This document shows positions 33,360 to 43,154 of a stretch of DNA of 64,000 nucleotides, piece by piece. Every line of letters begins with the position of its first letter. The stretch's first letter is position 1. The stretch is from Yponomeuta sedellus. Lineage: Eukaryota; Arthropoda; Insecta; Lepidoptera; Yponomeutidae. The stretch lies in contig OW203734.1 in the NCBI GenBank assembly GCA_934045075.1, positions 11,667,516 through 11,731,515 of the forward strand, given 5' to 3'. Position numbers and translations under genes: made by a program. The notes below the pieces were generated by a model. It was not told where the DNA came from, made no database searches, and worked only from the letters and a program-made list of their open reading frames with translations.

Positions 33360-34196
33360 GACGTGGACGTACAAACAAATAATTTTATTTATCTTTCTGG
33401 CTAGGTAGCTCCATAACAGATATATCGTGCCTTGACAGAAACATACGAGAAAATAATGGCCTTCTTGACAGAAAAGTGAAGAAAAAGTCATCGCGGTCTA
33501 ATGCGAAAACGAATGAGGGATGTGACTAGAAATGCCACATGATACGTGCTAAATATTGAATGGGGAAATAAAGCCTTTATTTTCTAAAGTAGAAGGTTTG
33601 TTTTTCGTTGTTCTCATCTCAGAAGGGTATGTTGAATGAAGTTCAGACGAGCTGACATACTTTTGACTGATCATGTTATTTTTACTCTGTGATTATGATG
33701 TGTCAGGCTGGACGCAAGGCCTTTTAAATTTATTAGAGGGCACATTAATAGGTACTTACTACATTTCATTCAGGTTTTGTTTGCATGGAAACAAACTGTT
33801 TAAAGATAAAATAAAGCAATAATATCTATTATGTGGATTCAGACTTTCGTCATTCGTTCTGTTCATTAAGTAAAAAAATCCAGAGTTTGATGATATTAAA
33901 AAATTGTTTACATAAAAAAAACTACAAGAAACTATATATAATTGAGTGAACTTTGCTACGTCACTTATTAGGTGTCTTTGGAACGAAAAGGTAATGGTTA
34001 ATCTGCTATCAATCTTCACATTTCAATCCTTGTTTCATAGTCACCTTTAATGTAACGATTTACAGTGAGTTAAGGTTGATATGCTATCGCCTGTACATCT
34101 GGCTGCGGCAAGTCGGAACCATCTAGTAATTTATTTAGTAATTAACTTTAATTTAGTAATAATAACATAGTGTTAGCATAATTATCTGTTTTGTTA
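33360..34196. other. Left flank of the BEL element, no recognisable gene
   Basis: AT-rich, no supported frame; ends in CTAAC, one copy of the BEL target duplication (34197-34201). Confidence 0.5.
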
Positions 34197-34201
34197 CTAA
34201 C

Positions 34202-34466
34202 TGGTTGAGTATCAAGCTCCTTTAGCGTCAGTTGCGGGATATCTTGACTGTGATAAATTAAAGCGACGTATTTCTGTAGGTAACTGGTATAATAATATTA
34301 GAAGATGCGCTGACATGCGTGCGATCGCGACAAGGTGTATGAGCGAGTGTTCTAGTCTTGAGGTGAGGCGCGCGGTGGCCGGGGAGCGCCCGGAACCGGT
34401 CCAGAGCCCCGCTGCACCCGCGCCGCTGCCGCAGCCCGCGGATACCTGCTCGTGACGTCAGGAACA
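34202..34466 (-). repeat. BEL 3' LTR (265 bp)
   Basis: Runs TGGTTGAGTATCAAGC…GTCAGGAACA on the plus strand. It contains a perfect CRE word, TGACGTCA, at 34453-34460. It includes a GC-rich 34-bp segment (within 34391-34427) absent from the 5' LTR. Confidence 0.95.
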
Positions 34467-34480
34467 GATTCCCCGGGTTG
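34467..34480 (-). other. Putative polypurine tract
   Basis: Minus strand CCCGGGGAATC abuts the 3' LTR. The purine run (GGGGAA) is short, so it is a weak match, but its position is right for plus-strand priming. Confidence 0.4.
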
Positions 34481-34494
34481 AAGTGTCGAAGGCT

Positions 34495-37400
34495 TCAAGA
34501 TAATGTTGAGGAGACGGGAAGTGGGCATACGTTATTGTATGCACGTGTGATGGTGCCCTTCTTCGTGCGGATGTCGGCGACTCTACTGTGGCCATCAGAT
34601 CCCGTTTTCACGGCGACTACTCTGCCCAGCAGCCATAGAAGAGGAGAACGGTTGGCATCTTTTACCAAGACCATCGTGCCTGTCTTTAGGTCTTGTCCAG
34701 CTGTCTGCCATTTGGTCTTCTGCTGAAGTAGAGAGATATACTCATTAGAGAAGCGCTGCCAAAAATGCTGCCGCAGGCTCTCTACACGGTCGAAGCGCTG
34801 AAGCCGCTGGATGTTAACGTCCGTGATCTGCGGGCGAGGGACTGACGTGAGTGGCCGTCCAATAAGGAAGTGAGAAGGGGAAAGACAAGAATAATCTGAC
34901 GGATCAGTGGACAGAGGTGTCAGGGGTCTGGAATTTAAAATAGCCTCTATCTGAATCAGGCAAGTCGAAAGCTCTTCGTACGTTAAGTGAGTAAGACTAA
35001 GGACTCTACGAAGTAAATGTTTAGTAGATTTTACTGCTGCCTCCCAAAGACCACCGAAGTGTGGTGAGTAAGCAGGTATAAATTTAAATTCTACGCCCTT
35101 ACTAGCAATTTCTGATGCAATGTCGTCAGATGAAACCTGTAGGAAGCGTGAGAGTTCATTGAAAGCTCCCACAAAGGTGGTGCCGTTATCTGAGTATATG
35201 CGCTGGGGTTTACCACGACGAGAGATGAAACGGCTGAAGGCCGCGAGAAAAGCCTCTTTCGTAAGGTCGGAAACCAGCTCCAGATGAACGGCTCTGACTG
35301 CGAAGCAAACAAAAACACAAATGTAAGACTTCACAAGCTTAGAACCTCTACCTTTACGGTCGGCTATCAGCACTGGCCCGGCATAATCAAGACCTGTGTT
35401 CAAAAAAGGAAATTCGAGGTGCGTTCTGTCATTAGGTAGGTTGCCCATTATGATCTGTACAGGTTGCGATTTGAAGCGAGCGCAACGAACGCATTCACGA
35501 ACAACTTGCTTTGCGAGGTTCTTGCCTGATATAGGCCAAAAGGTGTGCCTGATGTTAGCTAAAATAAGTTGAGGTCCTGCATGGAAAAGTGTGAGGTGTT
35601 GCTTTCGAAATATGATTTTAGTTAAATGATGTTTACTGCAAAGTAGGATAGGGTGTTTTACATCGTAGCTATAATTTGAATTATTGAGTCGCCCACCTAC
35701 TCGTATTAGGTTCTGAGGGTCAATAAAGGGAGTGAGGCTAATTAGGCGGCTCTTTTTATGTAAAGGTTGATTAGATTTAAGTATTGTTAGTTCCTCAGGA
35801 AACATTTCCTGTTGTGCAATTTGTAGAATTAATCTCTGAGATGATTGTAGTTCTGAATATGTTAAATAAGATGATTTTTTGTTGGCGTTTTTGCAATTAT
35901 GTATAAATCTTTGTATAAACGCGACGACTCTGATTAACTTTGTATATATTGACGTTTTATGTATTAAATGTAAAATTGGATTATTATTTGTTTGTGTATT
36001 ACTGTTAACAGTTGTTGTGTGTAATGAAGTTTCTAATAATGAATTTTGATTTGCGTTGGGAGATGTAGGAAATGTTATTTCCGCTTGATTAAGAAAGTAA
36101 GGACCCGACCACCAAAGAGTGGACGTGCTGATGCAATCAGCCTTCGCCCCTCGAGATGCTAAATCTGCGGGGTTATGCTTAGAAGGCACGTAGCTCCAAG
36201 TTTGGCCGGTACTAGCCTTTTGAATTTGACTGACTCTGTTACCGACAAACTGATTAAGTCGACTAGGCGATGGTGTAGAAAGCCATCCCAGTACGATCAT
36301 TGAGTCACACCAAAAGTAAGAGTGATTGAACTCAAGTGTTAGTGATTTGCATATCTTCTGATAGAGTTGTGTACCTAGCAAAGCGCCACACAACTCCAAA
36401 CGTGGTATGGTCGTGGGTTTTATAGGCGCAACCCTGTTTTTAGACGCTAAAAGGCGAACGCAGACCGTTCCGTCTACCGTGATAGTTCTCACATAGACAC
36501 AAGCGCCATAAGCACGTTTGGAAGCGTCTGAAAATATATGAAGCTCAAATAAAGAGGGACTGCAAAACGAAACCCAGCGAGGAATACGCATTGTATTAAG
36601 AGAGTGGAGAGAGTTCAATATCTCTTGAAACTCTAATTCAATTTCTGTTGGGACTTTATCATCCCAGCTGCACTTAAGAATCCACAGCTGTTGTAGAAGA
36701 AGTTTGGCCTGGACAATGCAAGGTCCAACGAGACCCAAGGGATCAAAAATCTGACTAACTAACGATAAAATGACACGTTTCGTTATTTTAGTCGGAGTTT
36801 TTAAATCGATGGTGAAATGAAGATGGTCTGAAGTAGAGTCCCAGTACAGCCCTAAAGTTTTGCCAGGAGAAGTGTCATTTAAGTTCAGCGTTTTTTCTGT
36901 TGATTCCAAGTTAGTGTTACTGACTGACTCTATGATCTTTTGACTATTTGACTGCCACTTACGAAGATGAAAATTAGCAGATTCGAGAGTACTTACAACG
37001 CCTTGGCACTGCTGTACGACTGACTCTATCGAATCTCCTCCGCTCAAATAGTCGTCAACGTAGAAGTCGCGTCTGATAGAGTCCCTAACCTTGGAGTCTG
37101 AAGACTGATCGGCAAGAGACACTAGGCACTTTGTGGCTAGATACGGGGCTGAAGCAGTGCCATAAGTCACTGTATTAAGTGAATATGTTTTTAAAGGCTC
37201 TGAGGGATCAAACCTGAAGATAATTTGTTGTAACGAGCGCTGAGAAGGCTCTACCAATATGGCTCTATACATTTTTTCAATATCGCCCGTTACAACATAC
37301 TTATGTTGCCTGAACCTCAAGAGTATTGAGAGTAAATCCTCCTGTACAGTTGGACCAACCCTCTGGATGTCATTGAAAGACTTGCCTGAAGTGGTGGTGG

Positions 37401-39657
37401 CTGAAGCGTCAAATACCACACGAAGTTTAGTGGTGGTACTAGACTCGCGTGTTACACCGTGATGAGGCAAAAAGTAATTGTTTTGTGAACGGTCTGAGTT
37501 TGAATTTTGAGTCATGTGGTTAAGATCTAAATATTCATGCATGAACTCCAAGTACCTTTCTCTGTATGTAGAGTCGCGCTCAAGTCTACGTTCCAGGGAT
37601 AAAAATCGACGCTTGGCCATTGCGTAAGAATCACCTAGACTTTCAGGCGAGTCCTTCAATGGAATGGTGACAACAAACCGGCCACTTTCGTCACGACGTG
37701 TTGTTTCTTGAAAAAAAGTTTCACAAACCTCTTCTTCTGTAGAGAAACAATCACCAGACGGCACGGAGTCGAGTTCCCAGAATCGAGTTAGCTGATCAGA
37801 CTCTATTTGAGAAAGAAAATGACAAACCGTAGGCTGGGCACGTGAAGATGGCTGATATAAGCAGCCTGAAATGAGCCAACCTAATTTGGAAGACTGTAAC
37901 TTGGGTTTACCACTGCCCAAATTGATTGCATCTGCTCCTAAGACGTCCCAAAAGACTTCAGCGCCTACAAGGATATCGATCGCTGAAGGTATGTTGAACG
38001 TTGGATCTGCTAGCTGAAGACCTGGCGGAATGGCAATTTGATGGATGTCCACATAAGAGCCAGGCAGCGAGTTTGTGATTTTCGGTAAGACGAAACAGTC
38101 TACATTCGCCCGATAACCACCAAAAAAGGATTGTAAAGTTATGTTGCAAATTTCTGAGGTAGTAGAGACTTGGCCATTAATACCTGAGATGGCAGAGCTA
38201 ATGCTGGACTTTACTAAGCCAAGCCTGCCACAGAGATCTTGGGTGACAAAGTTGGAAGTGCTGCCGTTGTCGAGCAAAAGCCTGACTGTGTGCAGCCTTC
38301 CGTGGTTGTCTGACACCTTCGCCAATGCTGTGGACAGTAGGACATGGGTCTGATTAGAGCCTGAAGAGGAGGCAATAATGTTTGATGATAAGGCAATATT
38401 GCCTCCGGACTGTTCTTCTGAATATTGTTCCCTATGTAAGAGGGTATTGTGTTTGCATTTGCAATATTTGCAATGTGAAAGACTGCAACGCTTGTCTGAA
38501 TGGCCGGGACGTAGACAGTTCATACAAACGTTGCATTCTGATGCTTTTTTGATACGAGATTCAGTATCAAGGTTTCTGAACGATTGGCAACTAAATAAGA
38601 AGTGATCTTGAGAACACATAGGACATGTTAGTCTTTTTGAATTGTTGTTTGTTTTGTTTTTTGTAGTTGTAAGAAAGTTTTTTGATGATTTTGTTTCGTG
38701 TGTAGGTGTAGTTGTGATGAATGTAGCTTTAGTGTTTTTGTTGTCACTCAACGTCTCGAGTAAATCTGCTCTGTTGGACAAAAATTTTAAGAACTCTCTT
38801 AACAAGGGAAGGGAATCTAAGTTGCCCTTAAATTCCTCCCACTGACGATTGGTCACGGCGTCCAACTTTTTGGACATGATGAAAATGACCAACGTGTCCC
38901 AATAGTCAGTGGGCTGGCCAAGGGTCTCAAGAGCTCGTAAGTTTTTATTTGTGACGTCGATCATGTGACGCAAACTACTACTAGACTCTCTCTGAAGTTG
39001 TTCGAAACTAAATAGGGCCTGTACGTCATTGTTGACCAATAATCTTTCATTGTTATACCTCTCAGACAACAACCTCCAAGCTATGGCATAATTGTCAGCC
39101 TTAAAATCCAGACTCTTAATTACCAATGACGCACTGCCGGTTAAAGCCGCGCGCAGGTAATGAAACTTATTTATGTCTTGTATACTGCCGTTATCATGAA
39201 TAAGTGAAATATACGTATCTCGAAATTCTAGCCAGTGCTGATAGTCCCCGTTGAAGTGAGGCAAGTCTATCTTGGGAAGCCTGACAAAGTCGTGCCTGCA
39301 ACCAGAGCCGGCGGAGTGGCCGTCGTCGTCGGGCGCAGCGGAAGAGGCGGCGGGGGCGGGGGCAGGCTCAAGCATTGCGCGGGCACGCGACACCAACGAG
39401 TAGTATTGTGTCTCGAATTGCTCCCGCTCCTCGTATCTGCCATCTTTATCCTCCGACAACGTCTCCAACTCTGTCTGCAATACGTCGAAATCCTTATATA
39501 GTTTCTCGACTAAAATAAGACGGCAGTTTAATTCTGAAAGTTGAAATTTGTCTGAGCTTGAGCTCGGTATAAGCCTGATAAAGTTGTTGAAATGAGTAAG
39601 CTTAGCTTTGAAGCTTCCACGCTTCGCCACAAGATCCTTTAACCTTGCATCAGTCAT
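34495..39657 (-). CDS. BEL/Pao Gag-Pol polyprotein
   Basis: One open frame of 1720 residues from ATG 39657. An in-frame ATG 42 bp upstream adds a hydrophobic 14-residue stretch; I prefer MTDARLKDL, which has A at -3. Numbering below counts from the upstream ATG. The Gag-like N-terminal region (DUF1759-type) has LPKIDLPHFNGDYQHW at 141-156, then a CCHC knuckle CMNCLRPGHSDKRC at 392-405 with flanking cysteines. The aspartic protease has LLLDNGSTSNF at 474-484. Reverse transcriptase has TGDIEKMY (D806) and YVDD (880-883). RNase H has FSDAS (D1058), E1102, WCDS (D1132) and NPADLASRG (D1179). Integrase has an HHCC domain (H1368, H1373, C1403, C1406) and the triad D1438, D1504, E1553. A DUF5641-like C-terminus has LVKDANRSPLLWLLGRV. 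No frameshift or stop. Protease reads DNGS where DTG or DSG is usual. Confidence 0.95.
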   Translation of the reverse strand: MTDARLKDLVAKRGSFKAKLTHFNNFIRLIPSSSSDKFQLSELNCRLILVEKLYKDFDVLQTELETLSEDKDGRYEEREQFETQYYSLVSRARAMLEPAPAPAASSAAPDDDGHSAGSGCRHDFVRLPKIDLPHFNGDYQHWLEFRDTYISLIHDNGSIQDINKFHYLRAALTGSASLVIKSLDFKADNYAIAWRLLSERYNNERLLVNNDVQALFSFEQLQRESSSSLRHMIDVTNKNLRALETLGQPTDYWDTLVIFIMSKKLDAVTNRQWEEFKGNLDSLPLLREFLKFLSNRADLLETLSDNKNTKATFITTTPTHETKSSKNFLTTTKNKTNNNSKRLTCPMCSQDHFLFSCQSFRNLDTESRIKKASECNVCMNCLRPGHSDKRCSLSHCKYCKCKHNTLLHREQYSEEQSGGNIALSSNIIASSSGSNQTHVLLSTALAKVSDNHGRLHTVRLLLDNGSTSNFVTQDLCGRLGLVKSSISSAISGINGQVSTTSEICNITLQSFFGGYRANVDCFVLPKITNSLPGSYVDIHQIAIPPGLQLADPTFNIPSAIDILVGAEVFWDVLGADAINLGSGKPKLQSSKLGWLISGCLYQPSSRAQPTVCHFLSQIESDQLTRFWELDSVPSGDCFSTEEEVCETFFQETTRRDESGRFVVTIPLKDSPESLGDSYAMAKRRFLSLERRLERDSTYRERYLEFMHEYLDLNHMTQNSNSDRSQNNYFLPHHGVTRESSTTTKLRVVFDASATTTSGKSFNDIQRVGPTVQEDLLSILLRFRQHKYVVTGDIEKMYRAILVEPSQRSLQQIIFRFDPSEPLKTYSLNTVTYGTASAPYLATKCLVSLADQSSDSKVRDSIRRDFYVDDYLSGGDSIESVVQQCQGVVSTLESANFHLRKWQSNSQKIIESVSNTNLESTEKTLNLNDTSPGKTLGLYWDSTSDHLHFTIDLKTPTKITKRVILSLVSQIFDPLGLVGPCIVQAKLLLQQLWILKCSWDDKVPTEIELEFQEILNSLHSLNTMRIPRWVSFCSPSLFELHIFSDASKRAYGACVYVRTITVDGTVCVRLLASKNRVAPIKPTTIPRLELCGALLGTQLYQKICKSLTLEFNHSYFWCDSMIVLGWLSTPSPSRLNQFVGNRVSQIQKASTGQTWSYVPSKHNPADLASRGAKADCISTSTLWWSGPYFLNQAEITFPTSPNANQNSLLETSLHTTTVNSNTQTNNNPILHLIHKTSIYTKLIRVVAFIQRFIHNCKNANKKSSYLTYSELQSSQRLILQIAQQEMFPEELTILKSNQPLHKKSRLISLTPFIDPQNLIRVGGRLNNSNYSYDVKHPILLCSKHHLTKIIFRKQHLTLFHAGPQLILANIRHTFWPISGKNLAKQVVRECVRCARFKSQPVQIIMGNLPNDRTHLEFPFLNTGLDYAGPVLIADRKGRGSKLVKSYICVFVCFAVRAVHLELVSDLTKEAFLAAFSRFISRRGKPQRIYSDNGTTFVGAFNELSRFLQVSSDDIASEIASKGVEFKFIPAYSPHFGGLWEAAVKSTKHLLRRVLSLTHLTYEELSTCLIQIEAILNSRPLTPLSTDPSDYSCLSPSHFLIGRPLTSVPRPQITDVNIQRLQRFDRVESLRQHFWQRFSNEYISLLQQKTKWQTAGQDLKTGTMVLVKDANRSPLLWLLGRVVAVKTGSDGHSRVADIRTKKGTITRAYNNVCPLPVSSTLS

Positions 39658-39699
39658 GATAGCAAAAAATAATAATATTAAGGCAAAAGTGCGAAACAA

Positions 39700-40165
39700 T
39701 AAGATGCAATACTAAAGAAGTGAGTGATTGCCTGCGTAATAGTGATAAATAGCAACGCTAACGGTAAACAAGATCAGTGACCGGCGTGGGACCGGTCCTC
39801 AATACAAAAGAATCGGGAATATAGGTGAAGCGATAAGCAAGACGGCAATAAAATCACCTGCTAAGATAAGCGAACAAAAGACTAGCAGGTGTTGATGTTA
39901 CGTAATTCTCTTGTTGCTAATGACGTTGAATTATTGACAGAATAGGTAAATAGCTATGTATGAAGAGATCAAAATGCCTGACCCGTATAGCACTATTCTA
40001 AATTCCTGGAAAAATTATAAGGAAGACAGGAAATAAGGATATGGAACGGACTCACTCAGTACAAAAAGTCCCTTTGTTGGGTAGACTGTCCTCTGCGCGT
40101 CCGCAGCGGCCAGTCCAAAGTCCACGGCGAAATGCGCAGCAAAAAGACGGCGATCTTCGTTCCTT
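39700..40165 (-). other. BEL 5' untranslated region
   Basis: Lies between primer site and Gag start. No second frame was recognised; an 80-codon minus frame at 40052-40294 runs through the primer site and LTR and is not credible as a gene. Confidence 0.6.
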
Positions 40166-40176
40166 TCGAAGGACCA
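40166..40176 (-). other. BEL primer-binding site, tRNA-Tyr type
   Basis: Minus strand TGGTCCTTCGA, one base inside the 5' LTR. It is complementary over 11 bases to a tRNA 3' end TCGAAGGA-CCA. From memory, animal tRNA-Tyr begins CCTTCGA, which fits this acceptor stem. Confidence 0.75.
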
Positions 40177-40177
40177 A

Positions 40178-40262
40178 TGGTTGAGTATCAAGCTCCTTTA
40201 GCGTCAGTTGCGGGATATCTTGACTGTGATAAATTAAAGCGACGTATTTCTGTAGGTAACTG
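40178..40262 (-). repeat. BEL 5' LTR, inner part
   Basis: 85 bp matching 34202-34286. Interrupted at GTAACTG by the nested transposon; continues at 42653. Confidence 0.95.
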
Positions 40263-40743
40263 CACTGAGAGAAAAAATAGCCCACAACGTACAAAATAAG
40301 CGTTGTTGATTGTTTGTTGCTTGTGAGTCAATATTTACATAGTTATAGTGTCAATTCCAATGTTGTCAAACTTAAGTTGTGCTATACTCTATTTGAATAT
40401 TGTCAACTTCTAGAGAGATTTACCATATTGCCGGTCGAGCAATGAAACATTGTTAATTCGTTAATGTTTAAAACAAAATGAAAAAAAAAACAGTTAACAA
40501 AGTAAACATATAGAAATTGACAAAAGAACAAATTGTACTTGTACAACAATCTTAATAAATTGACAAAGTTTTTTACTGAATATTAATGGAGGCACAATAT
40601 GCGGGGTATAAGGCGTGCGGAGGGATTACGACAGATCAAAACATTGTCTAACCGTTTGTTCATTCCTGAGGCGGACGTGTCCCGACGAGCGCACTGCGCA
40701 TACGTCACCATATGTGGTGTGATTTAAATTGATTTATTTTAAA

Positions 40744-41228
40744 ATGGAGGAATTTCTGGCTAATGCCAGGTTGGCCCACCTCACAGACATTATGTCGGGT
40801 AAGTTCACCTCTTTATACCTACTAGATTAGCGAGGTTATTCTGTGTTTTACCGTTGTTTTATGTGTGTGCATGTAAGTATAGTTTCCCATTAAGTATTAT
40901 TTATATTCAATTTGCCATAAAGTAGGTTCAGTAAAGAGAGCATCCTTATTTCTGTATGTGGCCAGGCATTTTACATACCTACCTACGTAGATCATTACTG
41001 CAGGGCAACGAGTGGGCCGATTGCCTAGGTACCTACCTGAGTGCTTAGTGCGAGTTTTTTAACTACTCGATCGCGTTAACGTAAACTCATATTTCTATGT
41101 CATCGAGGAAGCGCCACCTAGCGACAAGTATGGAAATTAAAATAACATATTTCATATAACATATTTAACATTTAACATATTTCTTTTCTTCAATTCCAGG
41201 TGTTGTAATTCCAGGTGTTGTATCTTAG
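40744..41228 (+). CDS. Possible two-exon mini-ORF inside the nested transposon
   Basis: ATG 40744 opens MEEFLANARLAHLTDIMS (40744-40798) and runs into a good donor, CGG|GTAAGT. A 401-bp intron ends in a pyrimidine-rich acceptor, TTCTTTTCTTCAATTCCAG (to 41199). Exon 2 then reads GVVIPGVVS and stops at 41226-41228, giving 27 residues. A poly(A) signal AATAAA with downstream T-rich DNA lies at 41534-41539. Upstream, GAGCGCACTGCGCATACGTCACC resembles a housekeeping promoter (NRF-1-like and CRE-half words). The 15-bp unit GTGTTGTAATTCCAG at the acceptor is partly duplicated. This could be a captured host first exon or a relic of the transposon's own gene. No homology is claimed. Confidence 0.35.
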
Positions 41229-42009
41229 TAATACATGTTTGAGCACACAAGGTTGACTTTAGGGTCATATTTTTAACTGGTTGGAATTGCGATATATATG
41301 CTTTAGATGAGCAAGTTTGTTGCAGTGATTGTTGTTGTGTTTATTTTTTATAAACTAACGATTAAGTGATAGTGTAAGTAAGTAAATAATAAGTAAAGTA
41401 AATCTTTAGATAGTCACGTATATCTTTAGGTAGATAGTATAAGCCAATAAAAATATAAAAAAAAGCAAGATCAAGCAAACATTTTTTAAATTTGTGTGTG
41501 TAATACATTGTTCTATAATACATGATGTGTAATAATAAAGTGTTTTATTTAATATTTAAAACCTCTCGTCTGCTCTCAGTAGTAACTTTAAATGCATAAC
41601 AAGAGTAAAATACATTTTCAAAATGTTTTATTGTATCAATTACAAATTTTCAAACAATTAAAAATATGTCACCCTTAGAACTAAACCACCCCGAATCGTA
41701 CCTGGTAAGAAAGTTCCCAATTTTGAGTTGAATTTTTTTTATATGATGTCTTTTTTCAACGGAGCTTTTGTCTCCGTTCTGTAGTAATCGATATAGCCTT
41801 CAACGTTGTAAAACTGAGAACTTTTTAAAAAGCAAATTACTGTTGTATTCAACAGTTGCGAAATAATTGCTGTTGTCAGAAAATTTTAATAGATAGTTGT
41901 AAAAATTGTTGTTGTTAATTAAATACGTATTGTTTGAAAAATAGTTGTCGTTGTTTAAATTTTCTGACAATAATAATTATTTGGCAAGTATCATCAAAAA
42001 GAAATTTGC

Positions 42010-42435
42010 TGGTTTAAAGAGTTGTCGGATTAACAACATTGAAGGCATTGCTCCGGAGACAAAGAGCAGTTGTGAAAGGGACAATTTAAGAGTTAATAGA
42101 TAAACAACGTCCGTTCAGTATAAGGTTAGGTTGCATTGCTACAGCGACAATGCACAATTGTCAATAAAATAATATTAGACATTAACAGGTTGTCAGATTA
42201 ACAACGTTTAAGAGAATGTTTGGTTAAGATACATTGCTACATAGACAACGCTCAGTCGTCAAAAGGACAATATAAGAGTTGTTAGATTAACAATGTCAGA
42301 GAGTGGGTTAGGTTACATTACATTGCCATAGAGACAAAACTCAGTTGCTATAGAGACCATTTATGAGTAGTCAGGTCGACCACATTAAAGTGTTGGATAG
42401 TTAAGGTTACATTGCTACAAAGTCAATATTTTTAC
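42010..42435 (+). repeat. ~90-bp degenerate subterminal tandem array
   Basis: CATTGCT/CATTGCC words recur at 42046, 42134, 42232, 42321 and 42411 (spacing 88, 98, 89, 90). Typical unit order: CATTGCTACAGAGACAA, CTCAGTTGTC, AAAGGACAATTTAAGAG, TTGTCAGATTAACAACG. Long subterminal repeats of this kind serve as transposase-binding sites in CACTA elements, by analogy only. Confidence 0.8.
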
Positions 42436-42650
42436 ATACATAGAATCAATGTTACGCTGTGACTTTATGACAACGTTAAACATTGTTTATAAACTATGTA
42501 CTTCTGACCACGTACAACGTTGTCGATGAATATTGTTAATTCGGCAACAAAAATCTGACAATAAAAAAGTTGACTCATTGAATAAGTAACTTAAAGGGTT
42601 GTGTGTGGTTAATGTTTTTTTGTCTAATTGACAATAATTTTCGCTCAGTG

Positions 42651-42798
42651 TGGTATAATAATATTAGAAGATGCGCTGACATGCGTGCGATCGCGACAAG
42701 GTGTATGAGCGAGTGTTCTAGTCTTGAGGTGAGGCGCGCGGTGGCCGGGGAGCGCCCGTGCCGCAGCCCGCGGATACCTGCTCGTGACGTCAGGAACA
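42651..42798 (-). repeat. BEL 5' LTR, outer part
   Basis: Matches 34285-34466 except for the missing 34-bp GC-rich segment after GGGGAGCGCCC. CRE word at 42785-42792. Includes the second TG of the nested-element duplication. Confidence 0.95.
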
Positions 42799-42803
42799 CT
42801 AAC

Positions 42804-43154
42804 ATTTATGCATTCTTGTATATTTTTGTTTATATATAGATTCAAGTTGAAGTCTGAAATACACGTTATATTATTATTATAATTATTCTCTGTATTTTTT
42901 CCGGAATACCGACGGCTACACATTGTATAGTAAAAGACTATTCACACTACGACGGGCCGCCTACGTGCGGGCGTAACAAGACAAACTTAAATAAACCTTA
43001 AATACTTTCACGGTTACATACTAAAAAGGGCCGTAAAAAACTACCGCAAAAAAGCCTGTTCTGCTGACAGGTGGACAACGAGCAGGGCCGGGATTAGTTT
43101 TACAGTTTTACTGTAGTCTTTAATTTCATAAATATATAGTAATATTTAAGGATT
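42804..43154. other. Right flank of the BEL element, no gene seen
   Basis: AT-rich; no feature beyond the left duplication of the next SINE at 43141-43154. Confidence 0.4.

Larger units (their letters stand above)
40263..42650. mobile_element. Nested DNA transposon, CACTGAG termini (CMC/EnSpm-like)
   Basis: It sits exactly inside the LTR word AACTGGTATAA, duplicating TG (40261-40262, 42651-42652). Ends are CACTGAGAGAAAAAATAG and the inverse …ATTTTCGCTCAGTG, an inverted repeat of about 13 bp with one mismatch. CACT-type termini and a 2-bp duplication fit the CMC (CACTA/EnSpm/Mirage) group. No transposase was recognised, so it is non-autonomous. TGAGTCAA (40324-40331) and TTGACTCA (42569-42576) form a subterminal inverted pair, and GTTGT(C) words are frequent at both ends. 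Inside are a possible two-exon mini-gene and a tandem array. The superfamily is inferred. Confidence 0.85.
34202..42798 (-). mobile_element. Full-length BEL/Pao LTR retrotransposon with nested transposon
   Basis: Both ends are TG…CA LTR termini and are flanked by the 5-bp duplication CTAAC (34197-34201, 42799-42803). Removing the 2388-bp nested element and its TG duplication leaves about 6.2 kb: 5' LTR, tRNA-Tyr-type primer site, one Gag-Pol frame, short purine patch, 3' LTR. No envelope-like frame is present. The shared LTR segments looked identical by eye apart from one 34-bp indel, which suggests recent insertion. The coding frame is unbroken, but the promoter-bearing 5' LTR is split by the nested transposon, so the copy is probably silent or driven by other sequences. 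Confidence 0.95.

Noticed and set aside
35091..39501. Frames on both strands overlapping the BEL Gag-Pol region
   Set aside because: They are shadows of the 1.7-kaa frame and carry no domain of their own.
34202..42798. BEL element as an endogenous retrovirus
   Set aside because: No envelope-like frame lies between Pol and the 3' LTR; only 28 bp separate the stop codon from the LTR.
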